Notes under the pieces: generated by a model | The model's input: the letters and a program-made list of their open reading frames with translations, nothing else | What the model was told of the DNA's origin: nothing | Databases searched by the model: none | Origin: an uncultured Alphaproteobacteria bacterium | GTDB taxonomy: Bacteria; Pseudomonadota; Alphaproteobacteria; GCA-2731375 | Reading direction: 5' to 3' | Assembly (NCBI GenBank): GCA_951812805.1 | Contig: CATOSZ010000005.1 | Coordinates: 434,001-498,000, forward strand | Length of the DNA stretch: 64,000 nt | Shown here: positions 20,117-30,965 of the stretch, piece after piece | Layout: each line of letters starts with the position of its first letter | Position numbering within the stretch: position 1 is the first letter of the stretch | Made by a program: the position numbers and the translations under genes

Positions 20117-22528
20117 TCAGTGCGTGACGACGTTTTCCGTCTCGTCGCCGCCTTCGGGAAGCGCCTCGACCTCGACCTCGATCTCCTCGCCATCGATTTC
20201 GATGGCGGCGGGCCGTGCGGTCAAGGCGTGCTCGATGACCTCGTCGACGGTCTTGACCGGAATAATCTCCAGCCCCTTCTTCACATTGTCGGGGATTTCC
20301 GCCAGATCCTTCTCGTTGTCGATCGGAATCAGCACGGTTTTCAATCCCCCGCGCAACGCCGCCAGCAGCTTCTCCTTCAAGCCACCGATCGGCAGCACGC
20401 GACCGCGCAGCGTGATCTCGCCGGTCATGGCGATATCGCGACGGATCGGAATGCCCGTCAGCACGGAAACGACGGTGGTGCACATGGCAACGCCGGCCGA
20501 GGGGCCGTCCTTTGGGGTCGCCCCTTCCGGCACATGGACGTGGATATCCTGCTTTTCGAAGGCCTTCGATTTGATGCCGAAGAAATTCGCCCGCGAACGC
20601 ACGAAACTCGTCGCGGCCTGGATCGATTCCTGCATCACATCGCCGAGCTTGCCGGTGTATTTGATGTTGCCCTTGCCCGGCAGGACGACCGATTCGATGG
20701 TCAGCAACTCGCCGCCAACCTCGGTCCAGGCGAGGCCCGTGACCACACCGACCATGTCCTCCGTCTCGATCTCGCCGAAGCGGAAGCGGTGGACACCGGC
20801 GTAGCGCTCCAGGTTGCGACGCGTGAGGGTGATCTTCTTGCGCTTCTTCTGCACGATATCGCGCACCGCCTTGCGGGCGAGCCCGGCGATTTCACGCTCG
20901 AGGTTCCGCACACCGGCTTCGCGCGTGTAGTAGCGAATCAGGTCCTGCAACACGCCTTCGGAGAGCGTCCATTCCCGCTTGCGCAGGCCGTGCGCCTCCA
21001 TCTGCTTCGGGATGAGGTGGCGCTTGGCGATTTCGACCTTCTCGCCCTCGGTATAACCGGCGAGACGGATGATCTCCATGCGATCCATCAGCGGCTGGGG
21101 CATGCGCAGCGTATTCGCCGTGGTCAGGAACATGACGTCCGACAGGTCGTAGTCGACCTCGAGATAGTGGTCGTTGAAGGCGTGGTTCTGCTCGGGATCC
21201 AGCACTTCCAACAGGGCCGAGGCGGGGTCGCCGCGGAAGTCGGCCCCCATTTTGTCGACCTCGTCCAGCAGGAACAGCGGATTGGACTTCTTCGCCTTCT
21301 TCATCCCCTGGACGACCTTGCCCGGCATGGAGCCGATATAGGTCCGCCGATGGCCGCGGATTTCCGCCTCGTCGCGCACACCGCCCAGCGACATGCGCAC
21401 GAATTCCCGCCCCGTCGCCCGCGCGATGGACTTGCCGAGCGAGGTCTTGCCGACGCCCGGCGGGCCGACCAGGCAGAGGATAGGTCCCTTCACCTTGTTC
21501 GTGCGCTGCTGCACGGCGAGGTATTCGAGGATCCGCTCCTTCACCTTCTCCAGGCCGAAATGGTCTTGATCGAGAATCTTCTGCGCCTGGCCGAGGTTCT
21601 TCTTGACCCGGCTGCGGTCGCTCCAGGGGATGGTCAGCAACCAGTCGAGATAGTTGCGCACCACCGTCGCCTCGGCGGACATCGGGCTCATGTTCTTCAG
21701 CTTTTTCAGCTCGGCGACCGCCTTGTCGCGGGCCTCCTTGGTGAGCTTCGTCTCGGCGATCTTCTCTTCCAGTTCCTGCAACTCGTCGCGGCCGTCGTCA
21801 CCCTCGCCGAGTTCCTTCTGGATCGCCTTCATCTGCTCGTTCAGATAATACTCGCGCTGGGTCTTCTCCATCTGCCGCTTGACCCGACTGCGGATCTTGC
21901 GCTCGACCTGCATGACGCCGATCTCGCTCTCCATCAGCGAGTAGACCCGTTCCAGCCGCTCCTGCGCGCTCTGGATTTCCAGCAATTCCTGCTTGTCGGG
22001 GATCTTCAGCGCGAGATGCGAGACCACCGTATCGGCAAGCTTGCCGGCATCCTCGATCTGGTTGACGGAGACGAGCACTTCGGGCGGGATCTTGCGGTTC
22101 AACTTCACATACTGCTCGAACTGCGAGATGACCGAGCGGGTCAGCGCCTCGAGATCTTCGGCCTCGTCGCCCTCGTCCTCCAACAGGCGCGCCCGCGCCT
22201 CGAAATATTCGGGATGATCCGTATAGCCCTGGATGACCGCCCGCGTGCCGCCCTCGACCAATACCTTGACCGTACCGTCGGGAAGTTTCAGCAGCTGCAA
22301 CACCGAGGCGATGGTCCCGACCTCGTAGATGTCGCCGGGCCCCGGATCATCGTCGGCGGCGTTCTTCTGGGTGACCAGAAGAATCTGCTTGTCGTCCTTC
22401 ATCACGCTTTCGAGCGCGTTCACCGACTTCTCGCGGCCGACGAAGAGCGGCACGATCATGTGCGGAAAAACCACGATGTCGCGCAACGGCAGAACCGGGT
22501 AGAGCGGATATTCAGAACCTTCGAGCAT
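20117..22528 (-). CDS. lon: ATP-dependent protease Lon
   Basis: Cytosolic AAA+ serine protease degrading damaged and regulatory proteins. The 803 residues show the N-terminal LON domain (1-200), AAA+ module with Walker A GPPGVGKT (355-362) and Walker B FLLDEVDK (419-426), and the protease domain with the Ser-Lys dyad: S677 in PKDGPSAGV and K720 in [10 protein letters not shown]. It lies between clpX and hupB as in most alphaproteobacteria, 125 bp after clpX. Confidence 0.98.
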   Translation of the reverse strand: MLEGSEYPLYPVLPLRDIVVFPHMIVPLFVGREKSVNALESVMKDDKQILLVTQKNAADDDPGPGDIYEVGTIASVLQLLKLPDGTVKVLVEGGTRAVIQGYTDHPEYFEARARLLEDEGDEAEDLEALTRSVISQFEQYVKLNRKIPPEVLVSVNQIEDAGKLADTVVSHLALKIPDKQELLEIQSAQERLERVYSLMESEIGVMQVERKIRSRVKRQMEKTQREYYLNEQMKAIQKELGEGDDGRDELQELEEKIAETKLTKEARDKAVAELKKLKNMSPMSAEATVVRNYLDWLLTIPWSDRSRVKKNLGQAQKILDQDHFGLEKVKERILEYLAVQQRTNKVKGPILCLVGPPGVGKTSLGKSIARATGREFVRMSLGGVRDEAEIRGHRRTYIGSMPGKVVQGMKKAKKSNPLFLLDEVDKMGADFRGDPASALLEVLDPEQNHAFNDHYLEVDYDLSDVMFLTTANTLRMPQPLMDRMEIIRLAGYTEGEKVEIAKRHLIPKQMEAHGLRKREWTLSEGVLQDLIRYYTREAGVRNLEREIAGLARKAVRDIVQKKRKKITLTRRNLERYAGVHRFRFGEIETEDMVGVVTGLAWTEVGGELLTIESVVLPGKGNIKYTGKLGDVMQESIQAATSFVRSRANFFGIKSKAFEKQDIHVHVPEGATPKDGPSAGVAMCTTVVSVLTGIPIRRDIAMTGEITLRGRVLPIGGLKEKLLAALRGGLKTVLIPIDNEKDLAEIPDNVKKGLEIIPVKTVDEVIEHALTARPAAIEIDGEEIEVEVEALPEGGDETENVVTH

Positions 22529-22653
22529 GATTCATCCCACGCTTCAAATGGATACCCCGACCCGGAATGGGCCAGGACGACAGGCCAGGAGCGGCCTCGG
22601 CCAACAGGTGGCGTTGGCCGTCATCGAGGTCAAGACCGGGCGGGCCCCGGCCC

Positions 22654-23925
22654 TCACGACGCGCTGGAGCCGACGTCCTCGCGCGACTGGGCGTAAGCGT
22701 AGAGCGGCTGTGCGCGCCCCTCCACCACCTCGCCGTTGATCACGACCTCTTCCACGCCCTCCAGGCTCGGCAGCTCGTACATCGTCTCGAGCAGGATGCC
22801 TTCCATGATGGAGCGCAGGCCGCGCGCGCCGGTCTTGCGGGCAATCGCCTTGCGCGAGATGGCGCCCAGTGCATCGTCCGAGAAGGCGAGCTTGGTTTCT
22901 TCCATCTCGAACAGCCGCTGATACTGCTTGACCAGGGCGTTCTTCGGCTTGGTCAGGATCTCCACCAGCGCCGCCTCGTCCAGATCGGTAAGCGTCGCGA
23001 CCACCGGAAGGCGGCCGACGAATTCCGGGATCAGGCCGAACTTCAGCAGGTCCTCCGGCTCGACGCCTTTCAGGATTTCTCCGGTCTGCCGCATATCCGG
23101 GGTCTCGACGTCGGCGCCGAAGCCGATCGAGGTGCCCTTGCCGCGCGCGGCGATGATCCGCTCCAGCCCGGAGAAGGCGCCGCCGCAAATGAACAGGATG
23201 TTGGTCGTGTCGACCTGGAGGAATTCCTGCTGGGGATGCTTGCGTCCCCCCTGGGGCGGCACGCTCGCCACCGTGCCTTCCATGATCTTCAGCAGGGCCT
23301 GCTGCACGCCCTCGCCCGACACGTCGCGGGTGATCGAGGGGTTGTCGGACTTGCGGGAGATCTTGTCGACCTCGTCGATGTAGACGATGCCGCGCTGCGC
23401 CCGCTCGACGTTGTAGTCGGCGGCCTGCAGCAGCTTCAGGATGATGTTCTCGACATCCTCGCCGACATAGCCCGCCTCGGTCAGCGTCGTGGCGTCGGCC
23501 ATGGTGAAGGGAACGTCGATGATCCGCGCCAGGGTCTGCGCCAGCAGCGTCTTGCCGCAACCCGTCGGCCCGACCAGAAGGATGTTCGACTTCTGGATTT
23601 CGACGTCGTTGCTCTTGGTGCCGTGCCCGAGGCGCTTGTAGTGATTGTGCACGGCGACGGACAGCACGCGCTTGGCATGCGCCTGGCCGATCACGTAGTC
23701 GTCCAGGACCCGGCAGATTTCCGCCGGCGTCGGCACCCCTTCGCGGGACTTCACGAGGCTGCTCTTGCTCTCCTCGCGGATGATGTCCATGCAGAGCTCG
23801 ACGCATTCGTCACAGATGAAGACGGTCGGCCCGGCGATCAGCTTGCGCACTTCGTGCTGGCTCTTGCCGCAGAACGAGCAATAGAGAGTGTTCTTCGAGT
23901 CGCCGCCGCTCAGCTTGGTGGTCAT
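22654..23925 (-). CDS. clpX: ClpXP protease ATPase subunit ClpX
   Basis: AAA+ unfoldase feeding ClpP. The 423 residues begin with the C4 zinc-binding domain (C16, C19, C38, C41: LYCSFCGKS and [10 protein letters not shown]), then Walker A GPTGCGKT (about 118-125), Walker B YIDEVDKI, and the [11 protein letters not shown] segment near the ClpP-contact and sensor regions. The gene is in the standard tig-clpP-clpX-lon order. Confidence 0.98.
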   Translation of the reverse strand: MTTKLSGGDSKNTLYCSFCGKSQHEVRKLIAGPTVFICDECVELCMDIIREESKSSLVKSREGVPTPAEICRVLDDYVIGQAHAKRVLSVAVHNHYKRLGHGTKSNDVEIQKSNILLVGPTGCGKTLLAQTLARIIDVPFTMADATTLTEAGYVGEDVENIILKLLQAADYNVERAQRGIVYIDEVDKISRKSDNPSITRDVSGEGVQQALLKIMEGTVASVPPQGGRKHPQQEFLQVDTTNILFICGGAFSGLERIIAARGKGTSIGFGADVETPDMRQTGEILKGVEPEDLLKFGLIPEFVGRLPVVATLTDLDEAALVEILTKPKNALVKQYQRLFEMEETKLAFSDDALGAISRKAIARKTGARGLRSIMEGILLETMYELPSLEGVEEVVINGEVVEGRAQPLYAYAQSREDVGSSAS

Positions 23926-23984
23926 GGATACCCCACAGTCCCGCGCGGGCGCGGAATTGCGCCGACGCGTTCCGAGTCCTCAAT

Positions 23985-24015
23985 CATGGCACCGAACCAA
24001 GGGGCCCGTGCCATG
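23985..24015 (-). promoter_or_regulatory. Perfect 8-bp inverted repeat in the clpX leader
   Basis: Arms CATGGCAC (23985-23992) and GTGCCATG (24008-24015) around a 15-nt loop, about 60 bp upstream of the clpX ATG in the 194-bp clpP-clpX gap. It could be an operator or a leader hairpin. I could not place a convincing promoter in this gap. Confidence 0.35.
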
Positions 24016-24119
24016 GTCGAATCCCGCAAATACACTACATCAGGCCAAAGCGTGACGTCCACCGGTCAATATTCCGTAAAGGCGGTGGGGTCAACCGAGG
24101 TCACGGGCCGAACGCGGCG

Positions 24120-24779
24120 CTATCCGTCGGTGCTCTCCGAGGTCCCGTTTTCCTCACTGTCGCCCGTCTCGGCCGGCCTGCTGTCGACCACTTCGTCGAC
24201 CAGGCCATAGTCCTTCGCGGCGTCCGCCGTCATGAAGGTGTCGCGCTCCATCGAGCGTTCGATCTTCTCCAGCTCCTGGCCGGTATGGCGGACGTAGATC
24301 TGATTCAACCGCTCGCGCAACTCGAGGATCTCGCGGGCGTGGATCTCGATATCCGTCGCCTGACCCTGGAAGCCACCGGAGGGCTGATGCACCATGATCC
24401 GCGCGTTCGGCAGGCAATAGCGCTTGCCAGCCATGCCCGCCGCCATCAGCAGCGAGCCCATCGAGGCCGCCTGTCCGATGCAAAGCGTCGAGACGTCCGG
24501 GCGGATGTATTGCATGGTGTCGTAGATCGCGAGGCCCGAGGTAACGATACCGCCCGGCGAATTGATATAGAGGGAGACGTCTTTCTCCGGATTCTCCGCC
24601 TCCAGGAACAGCAGCTGCGCGGTCACCAGGCTGGCCACGTTGTCGTCGATCGGGCCGACGATGAAGACGATCCGTTCCTTCAGCAGACGGGAATAGATGT
24701 CATAGGCGCGTTCACCCCGGTTGGTCTGTTCGACCACCATGGGCACCAGCAGGTTCATACGCGTGTCGTGCTCGTTCAT
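24120..24779 (-). CDS. clpP: ATP-dependent Clp protease proteolytic subunit ClpP
   Basis: Serine peptidase of the ClpXP/ClpAP machines. I start at ATG 24779 ([19 protein letters not shown]), with AAAGGG about 9 nt upstream, giving 219 residues; a GTG at 24809 overlapping the tig stop is an alternative. Catalytic triad: S106 ([11 protein letters not shown]), H131 (MVHQPSGG), D180 (ERDTFM). A short Ser/Glu-rich tail follows. Between tig and clpX as expected. Confidence 0.97.
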   Translation of the reverse strand: MNEHDTRMNLLVPMVVEQTNRGERAYDIYSRLLKERIVFIVGPIDDNVASLVTAQLLFLEAENPEKDVSLYINSPGGIVTSGLAIYDTMQYIRPDVSTLCIGQAASMGSLLMAAGMAGKRYCLPNARIMVHQPSGGFQGQATDIEIHAREILELRERLNQIYVRHTGQELEKIERSMERDTFMTADAAKDYGLVDEVVDSRPAETGDSEENGTSESTDG

Positions 24780-24805
24780 GCCGGCCATCCCTTTCGCATC
24801 ATGCC

Positions 24806-26191
24806 TCACTTCTCGTCACCTTCCGTGCCCTCGACGGCCTCGTCGGCCTTGTCGTCTCCGCCATCCTCTTCCGCCTCCGGATCGGCCAGCAACTCCTCCT
24901 TGGAGACGGACTTGTCCGTGACCTGGGCCAGTTCGAGGATGTAATCGCAAACCTTGTCCTCCAGGATCGGCGCGCGCAGGCTGGCCTGGGCCTCCGGGTT
25001 CTGCTGAAAGAACTGGAAGACCTGGGTCTCCTGCCCCGGCATGGAGCGGGCCTGCTGCATGATCGCCTGGTTGATTTCCTCCTGCGAGACCTCGAGGCCG
25101 TTCGTGGTACCGACCTCGGAGAGCAGCAGGCCGAGACGGACACGGCGCTCGGCGATGCGCTGGTATTCGGTGCGCACCTCGTCCTCGGGCTCGTCGAGAT
25201 CGGCGAGCGTCTTCTGCTGATTCTCCAGCTCGCGCTCGAGCTGTTCCCAGATCGAGTTGAACTCGAGCTCGATCATGCCGGGCGGGACCTCGAAGTCGTG
25301 GCTCTCCGAAAGGTGGTCCAGCAGGCTGCGCTTCAGGCGCGCACGGGAATGCTGGGCGAACTCACCCTCGATCTGCCGGCGCACGTTGGTCTTCAGGTCC
25401 TCGAGGTTTTCGAGCCCGAGCTGTTCGGCCAACGCATCGTCGAGGGCGACGGGCAACGCGACCTTCACCGCCTTCACCGTGCAGGTGAACTCGGCCGGCT
25501 TGCCGGCGAGATCGGCCTGCGGATATTCGTCGGGAAAGCTCACCTCGACGATCTTTTCCTCACCGACCTTGGCGCCGACCAATTGCTCCTCGAAGCCGGG
25601 GATGAAACGGCCGGAGCCGAGTTCCAGCTGGAAATCTTCGGCGGCACCGCCTTCGAATTCCTCGCCGTCGACCCGGCCGACGAAGTCGATCACCACCGCG
25701 TCGCCCTCGCTCGCCGCCTCGCCCTCGGCGACGTCGATGAACGATTTCATGCCGTCGGCGATGGCGGAGATCCGCTCGTCGACTTCCTCGTCACCGATTT
25801 CGACCTGCAGGCGCTCCAGCTCGATCGCCGAGAAATCGTTCGGCTCGACCACCGGCAGGGCCTCGATCTCCATGGTGAATTCGAGGTCGCCGCCCTCTTC
25901 GAAGCTGGTGATCTCGATCTTCGGCTGCAGCGCCGGTCGGATCTCCTTCTCCTCCAAGGTCTTGGAGGCGGTCTCGTTCACCGTCTCCTCCAGGATCTCG
26001 CCCATCATGCGCTTGCCGTAGGTTTTGCGCAGCAGCGGCACCGGCGCCTTGCCGGGTCGAAAGCCCGGAACGGCGACCTGCTGGGCCAGTTCCGTCAGCT
26101 TCGTGGTCATCTTGTCTTCCAGCGTATCCGCCGGAACGACGACCTGGTAGGCATGTTTCAGTCCTTCGGACTGGGTTTCCGTCACCTGCAT
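24806..26191 (-). CDS. tig: Trigger factor
   Basis: Ribosome-bound folding chaperone with FKBP-type PPIase domain. Start at ATG 26191 ([20 protein letters not shown]), 461 residues; the frame runs further upstream into the tRNA-Leu but that is not plausible coding sequence. The ribosome-docking signature is [14 protein letters not shown] (about 42-55). The FKBP domain starts near residue 155 ([15 protein letters not shown]). The C-terminal helical chaperone arms are followed by an acidic tail ([21 protein letters not shown]). First gene of the tig-clpP-clpX-lon block, downstream of tRNA-Leu. Confidence 0.97.
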   Translation of the reverse strand: MQVTETQSEGLKHAYQVVVPADTLEDKMTTKLTELAQQVAVPGFRPGKAPVPLLRKTYGKRMMGEILEETVNETASKTLEEKEIRPALQPKIEITSFEEGGDLEFTMEIEALPVVEPNDFSAIELERLQVEIGDEEVDERISAIADGMKSFIDVAEGEAASEGDAVVIDFVGRVDGEEFEGGAAEDFQLELGSGRFIPGFEEQLVGAKVGEEKIVEVSFPDEYPQADLAGKPAEFTCTVKAVKVALPVALDDALAEQLGLENLEDLKTNVRRQIEGEFAQHSRARLKRSLLDHLSESHDFEVPPGMIELEFNSIWEQLERELENQQKTLADLDEPEDEVRTEYQRIAERRVRLGLLLSEVGTTNGLEVSQEEINQAIMQQARSMPGQETQVFQFFQQNPEAQASLRAPILEDKVCDYILELAQVTDKSVSKEELLADPEAEEDGGDDKADEAVEGTEGDEK

Positions 26192-26308
26192 CGCGCGCAC
26201 CCGAGCTCTATTCAATCTGTTTCGAAAACGTGGTCCGACGAAGAATCGCCGACCCCTCGCCACCGCCCCACGCCGCTGCGTTCCTGACAACGCGGGGCCG
26301 GGAAGCGG

Positions 26309-26393
26309 TGGTGCGGACGGAGGGACTCGAACCCCCACGGCCGAAGCCACCAGGACCTAAACCTGGCGCGTCTACCAGTTCCGCCACGTCCGC
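26309..26393 (-). tRNA. tRNA-Leu(TAG)
   Basis: Class II tRNA on the minus strand with a long variable arm (GGCTTCGGCC region). Acceptor GCGGACG/CGTCCGC, anticodon stem CCAGG/CCTGG with loop TTTAGGT (anticodon TAG), T arm GGGGG-TTCGAGT-CCCTC, discriminator A and encoded CCA. It lies 117 bp upstream of the tig start. No other feature is seen in 26394-26484. Confidence 0.96.
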
Positions 26394-26484
26394 CGATACC
26401 CCGTCACGAGACCTCGGCCCGCGCGGGGCGGCACTCTATAGCACACCTGGATTTTCGAAGACCAGCGCATTTCGCCCGGCGATC

Positions 26485-27198
26485 TCAATGACCGGGCGTA
26501 TTGCCCCACGCCAGCACGTGCAGTTGCGGCAGCACGGTCGGCGCATACCAGCGATCGCGGGCCAAACGTTCGACCAGCCAGCGATAGCGCGCCATCAATT
26601 CACCCGCCAGATCCGCCGGCTCCGGCGCCGTCTCGGGCGGAAAGGACGGGTTGCCGACTTGCAGGTAGAGGTCGAATTCGGGATGGCGCGCCGCGAGCGC
26701 GCGGGCGAAGTCGTAGTCCGCGGCATCGAAGACCGTCACCTTCAGCGATATCGCCACGCCGGCGGCGGAGTCGAGGCAGGCTTGAAAGATCTCCCAGTCC
26801 GGTGTCTCGCCGGACGAGGGCGGCTTGGGGCTGAGGAAGAGATAGTCGAGATCGCGGAACCAGTCGCGCGGCAGCGACCCCTGGGTCTCCAGGGAAAAGC
26901 GCAGGCCCCGGGCCCGCCCCGCCGCCAGCAGCGGCCCCAGCTTCTGCATCGCCGGGTTGCCGCCGGAGAGCGACACCAGGATCGGCGTCCCGCCGCTGAG
27001 GGCGAGGACCTCCTCGACGATCTCGTCGGCCGAGAGCGAACGCCACGACGCAGCATGTTCGGGCAACACGGCATAGAGCGTGTCGCACCAGGTGCAGCGA
27101 TAGTCGCAGCCGCCGGTGCGCACGAAGACGGTCGGGCGGCCGATCAGCGCGCCCTCCCCCTGTACCGTCGGGCCGAAAATTTCGACGACGCGGATCAC
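26485..27198 (-). CDS. queE: 7-carboxy-7-deazaguanine synthase QueE
   Basis: Radical SAM enzyme converting 6-carboxytetrahydropterin to 7-carboxy-7-deazaguanine in queuosine/7-deazaguanine synthesis. Start is a GTG at 27198 overlapping the queD stop (GTGA), giving 237 residues (VIRVVEIFGPTVQGEG). The cluster motif CDYRCTWCDT is a CxxxCxxC and lies about residues 30-39. SAM-binding region LSLSGGNPAM and the later LFLSPKPP are family features. Directly downstream of queD; queC and queF are not in the window. Confidence 0.95.
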   Translation of the reverse strand: MIRVVEIFGPTVQGEGALIGRPTVFVRTGGCDYRCTWCDTLYAVLPEHAASWRSLSADEIVEEVLALSGGTPILVSLSGGNPAMQKLGPLLAAGRARGLRFSLETQGSLPRDWFRDLDYLFLSPKPPSSGETPDWEIFQACLDSAAGVAISLKVTVFDAADYDFARALAARHPEFDLYLQVGNPSFPPETAPEPADLAGELMARYRWLVERLARDRWYAPTVLPQLHVLAWGNTPGH

Positions 27199-27728
27199 GG
27201 CCGATACTCGGCCATCGAATTCGGCGTCTCCCAGACCCGGACGGCGACCAGCGCCGCGACGCCGGCGCTGCGCCGTGTCACCTCCGCCTCGAGACGCCCA
27301 TACCAATGCGCCGCCAACCGCTCCGCCGTCGGCTGGCGGGCGATCACATAAAGCTTGGTCGCAAGCCTGGTCTCCGTCGTCAGGCAACGACCATCGCGTG
27401 CCACGGCCGCCGCCAGATCGGCGCGCCAGGCCGCGACGTCCGCATCCACCGGTGCGAACATGGCCAGCAATTCGTCGTCCCCGGCCGCGGCGATGAAGCC
27501 GTGATCGCACGGCGCTTCGACCTCCTGTGCCAAGGCCTCGGCCAGGAAGCCGAAATCGATCACCATGTCCGACTGCTCGCCCGTGGCATGCAGGCCATCG
27601 GCGCCGGCGCGGCACTCCGCCTCGATCACGAAGCGATGGCCGTGCAGATGCCGGCATTTGGAGCCGTGCGTCATCACGCGATGGCCGGCATCGATCTCCA
27701 GCCGCCGCGTTACCGTGTAGGTCGTCAT
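27195..27728 (-). CDS. queD: 6-carboxy-5,6,7,8-tetrahydropterin synthase QueD
   Basis: Zinc enzyme of the PTPS family producing the QueE substrate. The 177 residues are longer than the minimal ~120-residue QueD. Zinc ligands are His in AGHRVMTHGSKCRHLHGHRF together with the nearby Cys; catalytic region CDHGFI follows. Overlaps queE by 4 bp, so the step order matches the operon order. Confidence 0.93.
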   Translation of the reverse strand: MTTYTVTRRLEIDAGHRVMTHGSKCRHLHGHRFVIEAECRAGADGLHATGEQSDMVIDFGFLAEALAQEVEAPCDHGFIAAAGDDELLAMFAPVDADVAAWRADLAAAVARDGRCLTTETRLATKLYVIARQPTAERLAAHWYGRLEAEVTRRSAGVAALVAVRVWETPNSMAEYRP

Positions 27729-27781
27729 GGCGTTTCGCTTCCCGTGTTCGGCCGCGCCGGGCGGCCTTTTACACCAGCGAA

Positions 27782-28399
27782 CTAAAGAAGCCCATGCCCC
27801 CGCAGCGCCGCCTCCAGACCTTCCGGTCCCTGGAAGTGGTGCCCTTGCAGGCCGGCCGCGCGGGCCCCCTCGATATTGACCGCGAGATCGTCGATGAAAA
27901 GGGCGCGCCCGGGCGTGACGCCGTGCCGCTCGATCAGACGATCGAAGATGTCACGCCGCGGCTTGCGGGTCCGCTCGAAGCCGGAAATCACCAGGCCGTC
28001 GAACAGCTCGAGCCAGGCAAACATCCGCTCGGCGTGCGGCCAGGTCTCGGCCGACCAGTTGGACAGCACATAGAGCGGCACGCCCTTGGCCTTCAGGCGT
28101 CGGAGGATGTCGACGGTGCCGTCGATCGGGCCGCGGATCATTTCCGGCCAGCGCTCGAAATAGGCCTCGATCATGGCGCCGTACTCGGGATGGCGCGCCG
28201 ACAGCTCCGCGATGCCGTCCGCGAAGCTCACCCCCTCGTCGTGCCGTTCGTTCCAATCCTGGTTCACGACGTTGGCGAGGAAATGCTCCCGCTCCGCCTC
28301 GTCGTCGAACAGCTTGGCGTAGAGATAGCGTGGGCTCCAATCGACCAGCACGCCGCCCATGTCGAAGACGACCGTGTCGATGGCAGGCAGGTCCGCCAT
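27782..28399 (-). CDS. HAD-family (subclass IA) phosphatase, YihX-like
   Basis: Haloacid dehalogenase-like phosphatase of 205 residues. Motif I VVFDMGGVLVDW has the nucleophile D13; the second position is Gly, as in YihX-type phosphatases (DLGNV/DMGGV). Motif II is YVLSNWS, the lysine lies in RTRKPRRDIFD and motif III is ALFIDDLAVNIEGA. YihX acts on alpha-D-glucose 1-phosphate but the substrate here is not fixed. It lies 1 bp after the stop of the AceE-like gene and is probably co-transcribed with it. Confidence 0.85.
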   Translation of the reverse strand: MADLPAIDTVVFDMGGVLVDWSPRYLYAKLFDDEAEREHFLANVVNQDWNERHDEGVSFADGIAELSARHPEYGAMIEAYFERWPEMIRGPIDGTVDILRRLKAKGVPLYVLSNWSAETWPHAERMFAWLELFDGLVISGFERTRKPRRDIFDRLIERHGVTPGRALFIDDLAVNIEGARAAGLQGHHFQGPEGLEAALRGHGLL

Positions 28400-28400
28400 C

Positions 28401-30776
28401 TCAGGCCTGCCGGTTCAGGCAGGCGGCGGCACAGGCGTCCAGGATCGCCGCCTCGTCGATGCCGTGCACCCTGTAGAGGTCGGGGATGTCGCCCGACTGC
28501 CCAAAGCTTTCGACGCCGAGCGAGAACACCCGGCGCCGGGAGGCGGAGCCGAGCCAGGAAAGCGTCGAGGGATGGCCGTCCAGCACCGTGATCAGGGCCG
28601 CGTCCGGCGCCAGCGGATCCAGCAGGCGGCCAATGTGGCTGCGCGCCTCGATCTCGCCCCGGGCGCGGCGGCGCCAGGCCCGGTTCCATTCCGTGTAGGC
28701 GATGTCGGCCGAGGTCACGGCGAGCAGGCCGGCACCCGGAATATCCTCCAGGATCGCGGCGTGAGCGGCCTCCGCCTCGGCGGCGATGGCGCCCTGATAG
28801 ACGATCGCCAGCTCCGCCCCCTCGGCCGGCGGTATGCGCCAGTAGGCGCCGGCCAAAATCTCGTCTTCCAGCGCCTCGGTCATGTCTCGGTCCGGCTGCT
28901 GCAGGATGCGGGTCGAAAGGCGCAGGTAGACCGAGCCGCCGTCCTCCGCCTGCATATGCTCGAAGCCCCAGCGCATGATCGCCGCCAGCTCGTCCGCATG
29001 CGCCGGTTCGAACGCGGCGAGTTTGTCCTGCCCCATGCCGATGAGCGGCGTGACGATCGACTGGTGTGCGCCGCCCTCTGGCGCCAGGGTTATGCCCGAA
29101 GGCGTCGCCACCACCATGAAACGGGCGTCCTGGTAGCTCGCATAGTTGAGCGCGTCGAGGCCACGCTTGACGAAGGGGTCATAGAGCGTGCCGACCGGCA
29201 GCAGGCGGACGCCGAACAGTTCACTCGACAGGCCGAGGGCCGCCAGCATCAGGAACAGGTTGTTCTCGGCGATCCCGAGTTCGATGTGCTGGCCCTGCTG
29301 GCCCATGTGCCAGCGCTGGGCGGAGACGACCTTCTCCTCGCGGAACACGTCCTCGCGGCGATGGCGGTCGAAGATGCCGCGGCGGTTGACCCAGCCGCCC
29401 AGGTTCGTCGAGACGGTGACGTCCGGCGAGGTCGTGACCAGGCGTTCCGAAAACATATCGTCGGCATTCGCCAGTTCATAAAGGATCCGGCCGAACGCCT
29501 CCTGGGTCGAGGTCTCCTCGCTCCGCGCGAGCGGGAGGTGCCGGGGCACGGCAATCCGCGGCGCACTGCGCACCCGGCTCGTGCCCGTGTTGAAGGGCGC
29601 CTGGTCGATGAAGGCCTGCAGCTCGTCGGCGGAGACATCCAGGCCGGTAAACTTCTCCCACTCCTGCCCATCCGCCAGCCCCATGCGGGTGCGGAAGTCG
29701 GCCATCTGCTCTGGGTTCATCAGGCCGGCGTGATTGTCCTTGTGGCCGGCGAAGGGCAGGCCGTGGCCCTTGATGGTATAGGCGATGAAGCAGGTCGGCT
29801 CGTCCCCGAGCGTGGTTTCGAAGGCCTCCAGCACGCTTTCCATGTCCTGGCCGGCGAGGTTGGTCATCAGGGCATGCAGCGCCGCATCATCGTGCTCGTC
29901 CAGCAGATGGCGAATGCCGCGCACGTCGCCGAGGTCGCGGACCAGGTGCTCGCGCCAACCCTCCCCGCCCTTGTAGGTGAGCGCGGAATAAAGCGAGTTG
30001 GGACAGTCGTCGATCCACTTACGCAGCTGGTCGCCGTCCTCACGAGCGAAGGCCGCCTCCAGGCGCTTGCCGTATTTCATGGTGACGACGCGCCAGCCGG
30101 TGGTGCGGAAGATGTCGTCGACCCGGGCGAACAGGCGATCGGAAATCACCGAGTCCAGGCTCTGGCGGTTGTAGTCGACGACCCACCAGGTATTGCGGAT
30201 GTCATGCTTCCAGCCTTCGAGCAAGGCTTCGAAGATATTGCCCTCGTCGAGCTCGGCATCGCCCATCAGCGCCACCATGCGCCCGGTCTCCGGCCGTTCC
30301 CCCATCAGGCCCTTCATGGAGACGTAGTCCTGCACCAGGCTGGCGAAGGCGGTCATCGCGACGCCGAGGCCGACGGAGCCGGTCGAAAAGTCGACCTCGT
30401 CCGAATCCTTCGTGCGGCTCGGATAGGACTGCGCGCCGCCCAGCGCGCGAAAATTCTCCAATTTCTCGCGGCTCTGACGACCGAGCAGGTATTGAATCGC
30501 GTGAAAGGCCGGGCTGGCGTGCGGCTTGACCGCGACCCGGTCTTCCGGCTGGAGGATGTGAAAATAAAGCGCCGTCATCAGCGTCGACAGGCTGGCCGAG
30601 GAGGCCTGATGGCCGCCGACCTTCAGCCCGTCGCGGGAGGGGCGGACGTGATTGGCGTGGTGGATGATCCAGCTCGACAGCCAGAGCACCTTGCGCTCGA
30701 GCGCCAGCAGACAATCGATGTCGGCCGCGTCGGCGCGGCCCGCCGGGTCCCGTCCGCTTCCGGTCACTGTAGACAT
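28401..30776 (-). CDS. Transketolase/AceE-superfamily thiamine-diphosphate enzyme
   Basis: A large single-chain TPP enzyme of 791 residues (start ATG 30776, MSTVTGSGRDPAG, with GGGAGAGAG upstream). The N-terminal TPP domain holds LKVGGHQASSASLSTLMTAL and the Mg/TPP region ALMGDAELDEGNIFEALLE...DYNRQSLDSV, which resembles homodimeric pyruvate dehydrogenase E1 (AceE). The central pyrimidine-binding domain has HIELGIAENNLF. The third domain is transketolase C-terminal-like. The chromosome already has an E1-alpha/beta PDH at 47101-49536, so this is a paralogue of uncertain substrate: pyruvate, another 2-oxo acid or a ketose. No E2 or E3 gene is adjacent. Co-transcribed with a HAD phosphatase. Gap 30777-30965 holds no recognisable feature. 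Confidence 0.85.
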   Translation of the reverse strand: MSTVTGSGRDPAGRADAADIDCLLALERKVLWLSSWIIHHANHVRPSRDGLKVGGHQASSASLSTLMTALYFHILQPEDRVAVKPHASPAFHAIQYLLGRQSREKLENFRALGGAQSYPSRTKDSDEVDFSTGSVGLGVAMTAFASLVQDYVSMKGLMGERPETGRMVALMGDAELDEGNIFEALLEGWKHDIRNTWWVVDYNRQSLDSVISDRLFARVDDIFRTTGWRVVTMKYGKRLEAAFAREDGDQLRKWIDDCPNSLYSALTYKGGEGWREHLVRDLGDVRGIRHLLDEHDDAALHALMTNLAGQDMESVLEAFETTLGDEPTCFIAYTIKGHGLPFAGHKDNHAGLMNPEQMADFRTRMGLADGQEWEKFTGLDVSADELQAFIDQAPFNTGTSRVRSAPRIAVPRHLPLARSEETSTQEAFGRILYELANADDMFSERLVTTSPDVTVSTNLGGWVNRRGIFDRHRREDVFREEKVVSAQRWHMGQQGQHIELGIAENNLFLMLAALGLSSELFGVRLLPVGTLYDPFVKRGLDALNYASYQDARFMVVATPSGITLAPEGGAHQSIVTPLIGMGQDKLAAFEPAHADELAAIMRWGFEHMQAEDGGSVYLRLSTRILQQPDRDMTEALEDEILAGAYWRIPPAEGAELAIVYQGAIAAEAEAAHAAILEDIPGAGLLAVTSADIAYTEWNRAWRRRARGEIEARSHIGRLLDPLAPDAALITVLDGHPSTLSWLGSASRRRVFSLGVESFGQSGDIPDLYRVHGIDEAAILDACAAACLNRQA

Positions 30777-30965
30777 CGGTGCTCTCTCCCGGTTTGCCTG
30801 GCGGACAATTCGCCTCCAGGAGGCCGGATTATAAGTCCCGCCCGGACAGCCGCCAAACCACGGCCGAGCCGACCGCGTCTCTACAGGGGGCGGGGTGAAG
30901 CCCACCGGACGCGGCGACACATTGTCGGTCGGCCCGGTTAGGGGGCCATTCGCACGATACCGATC

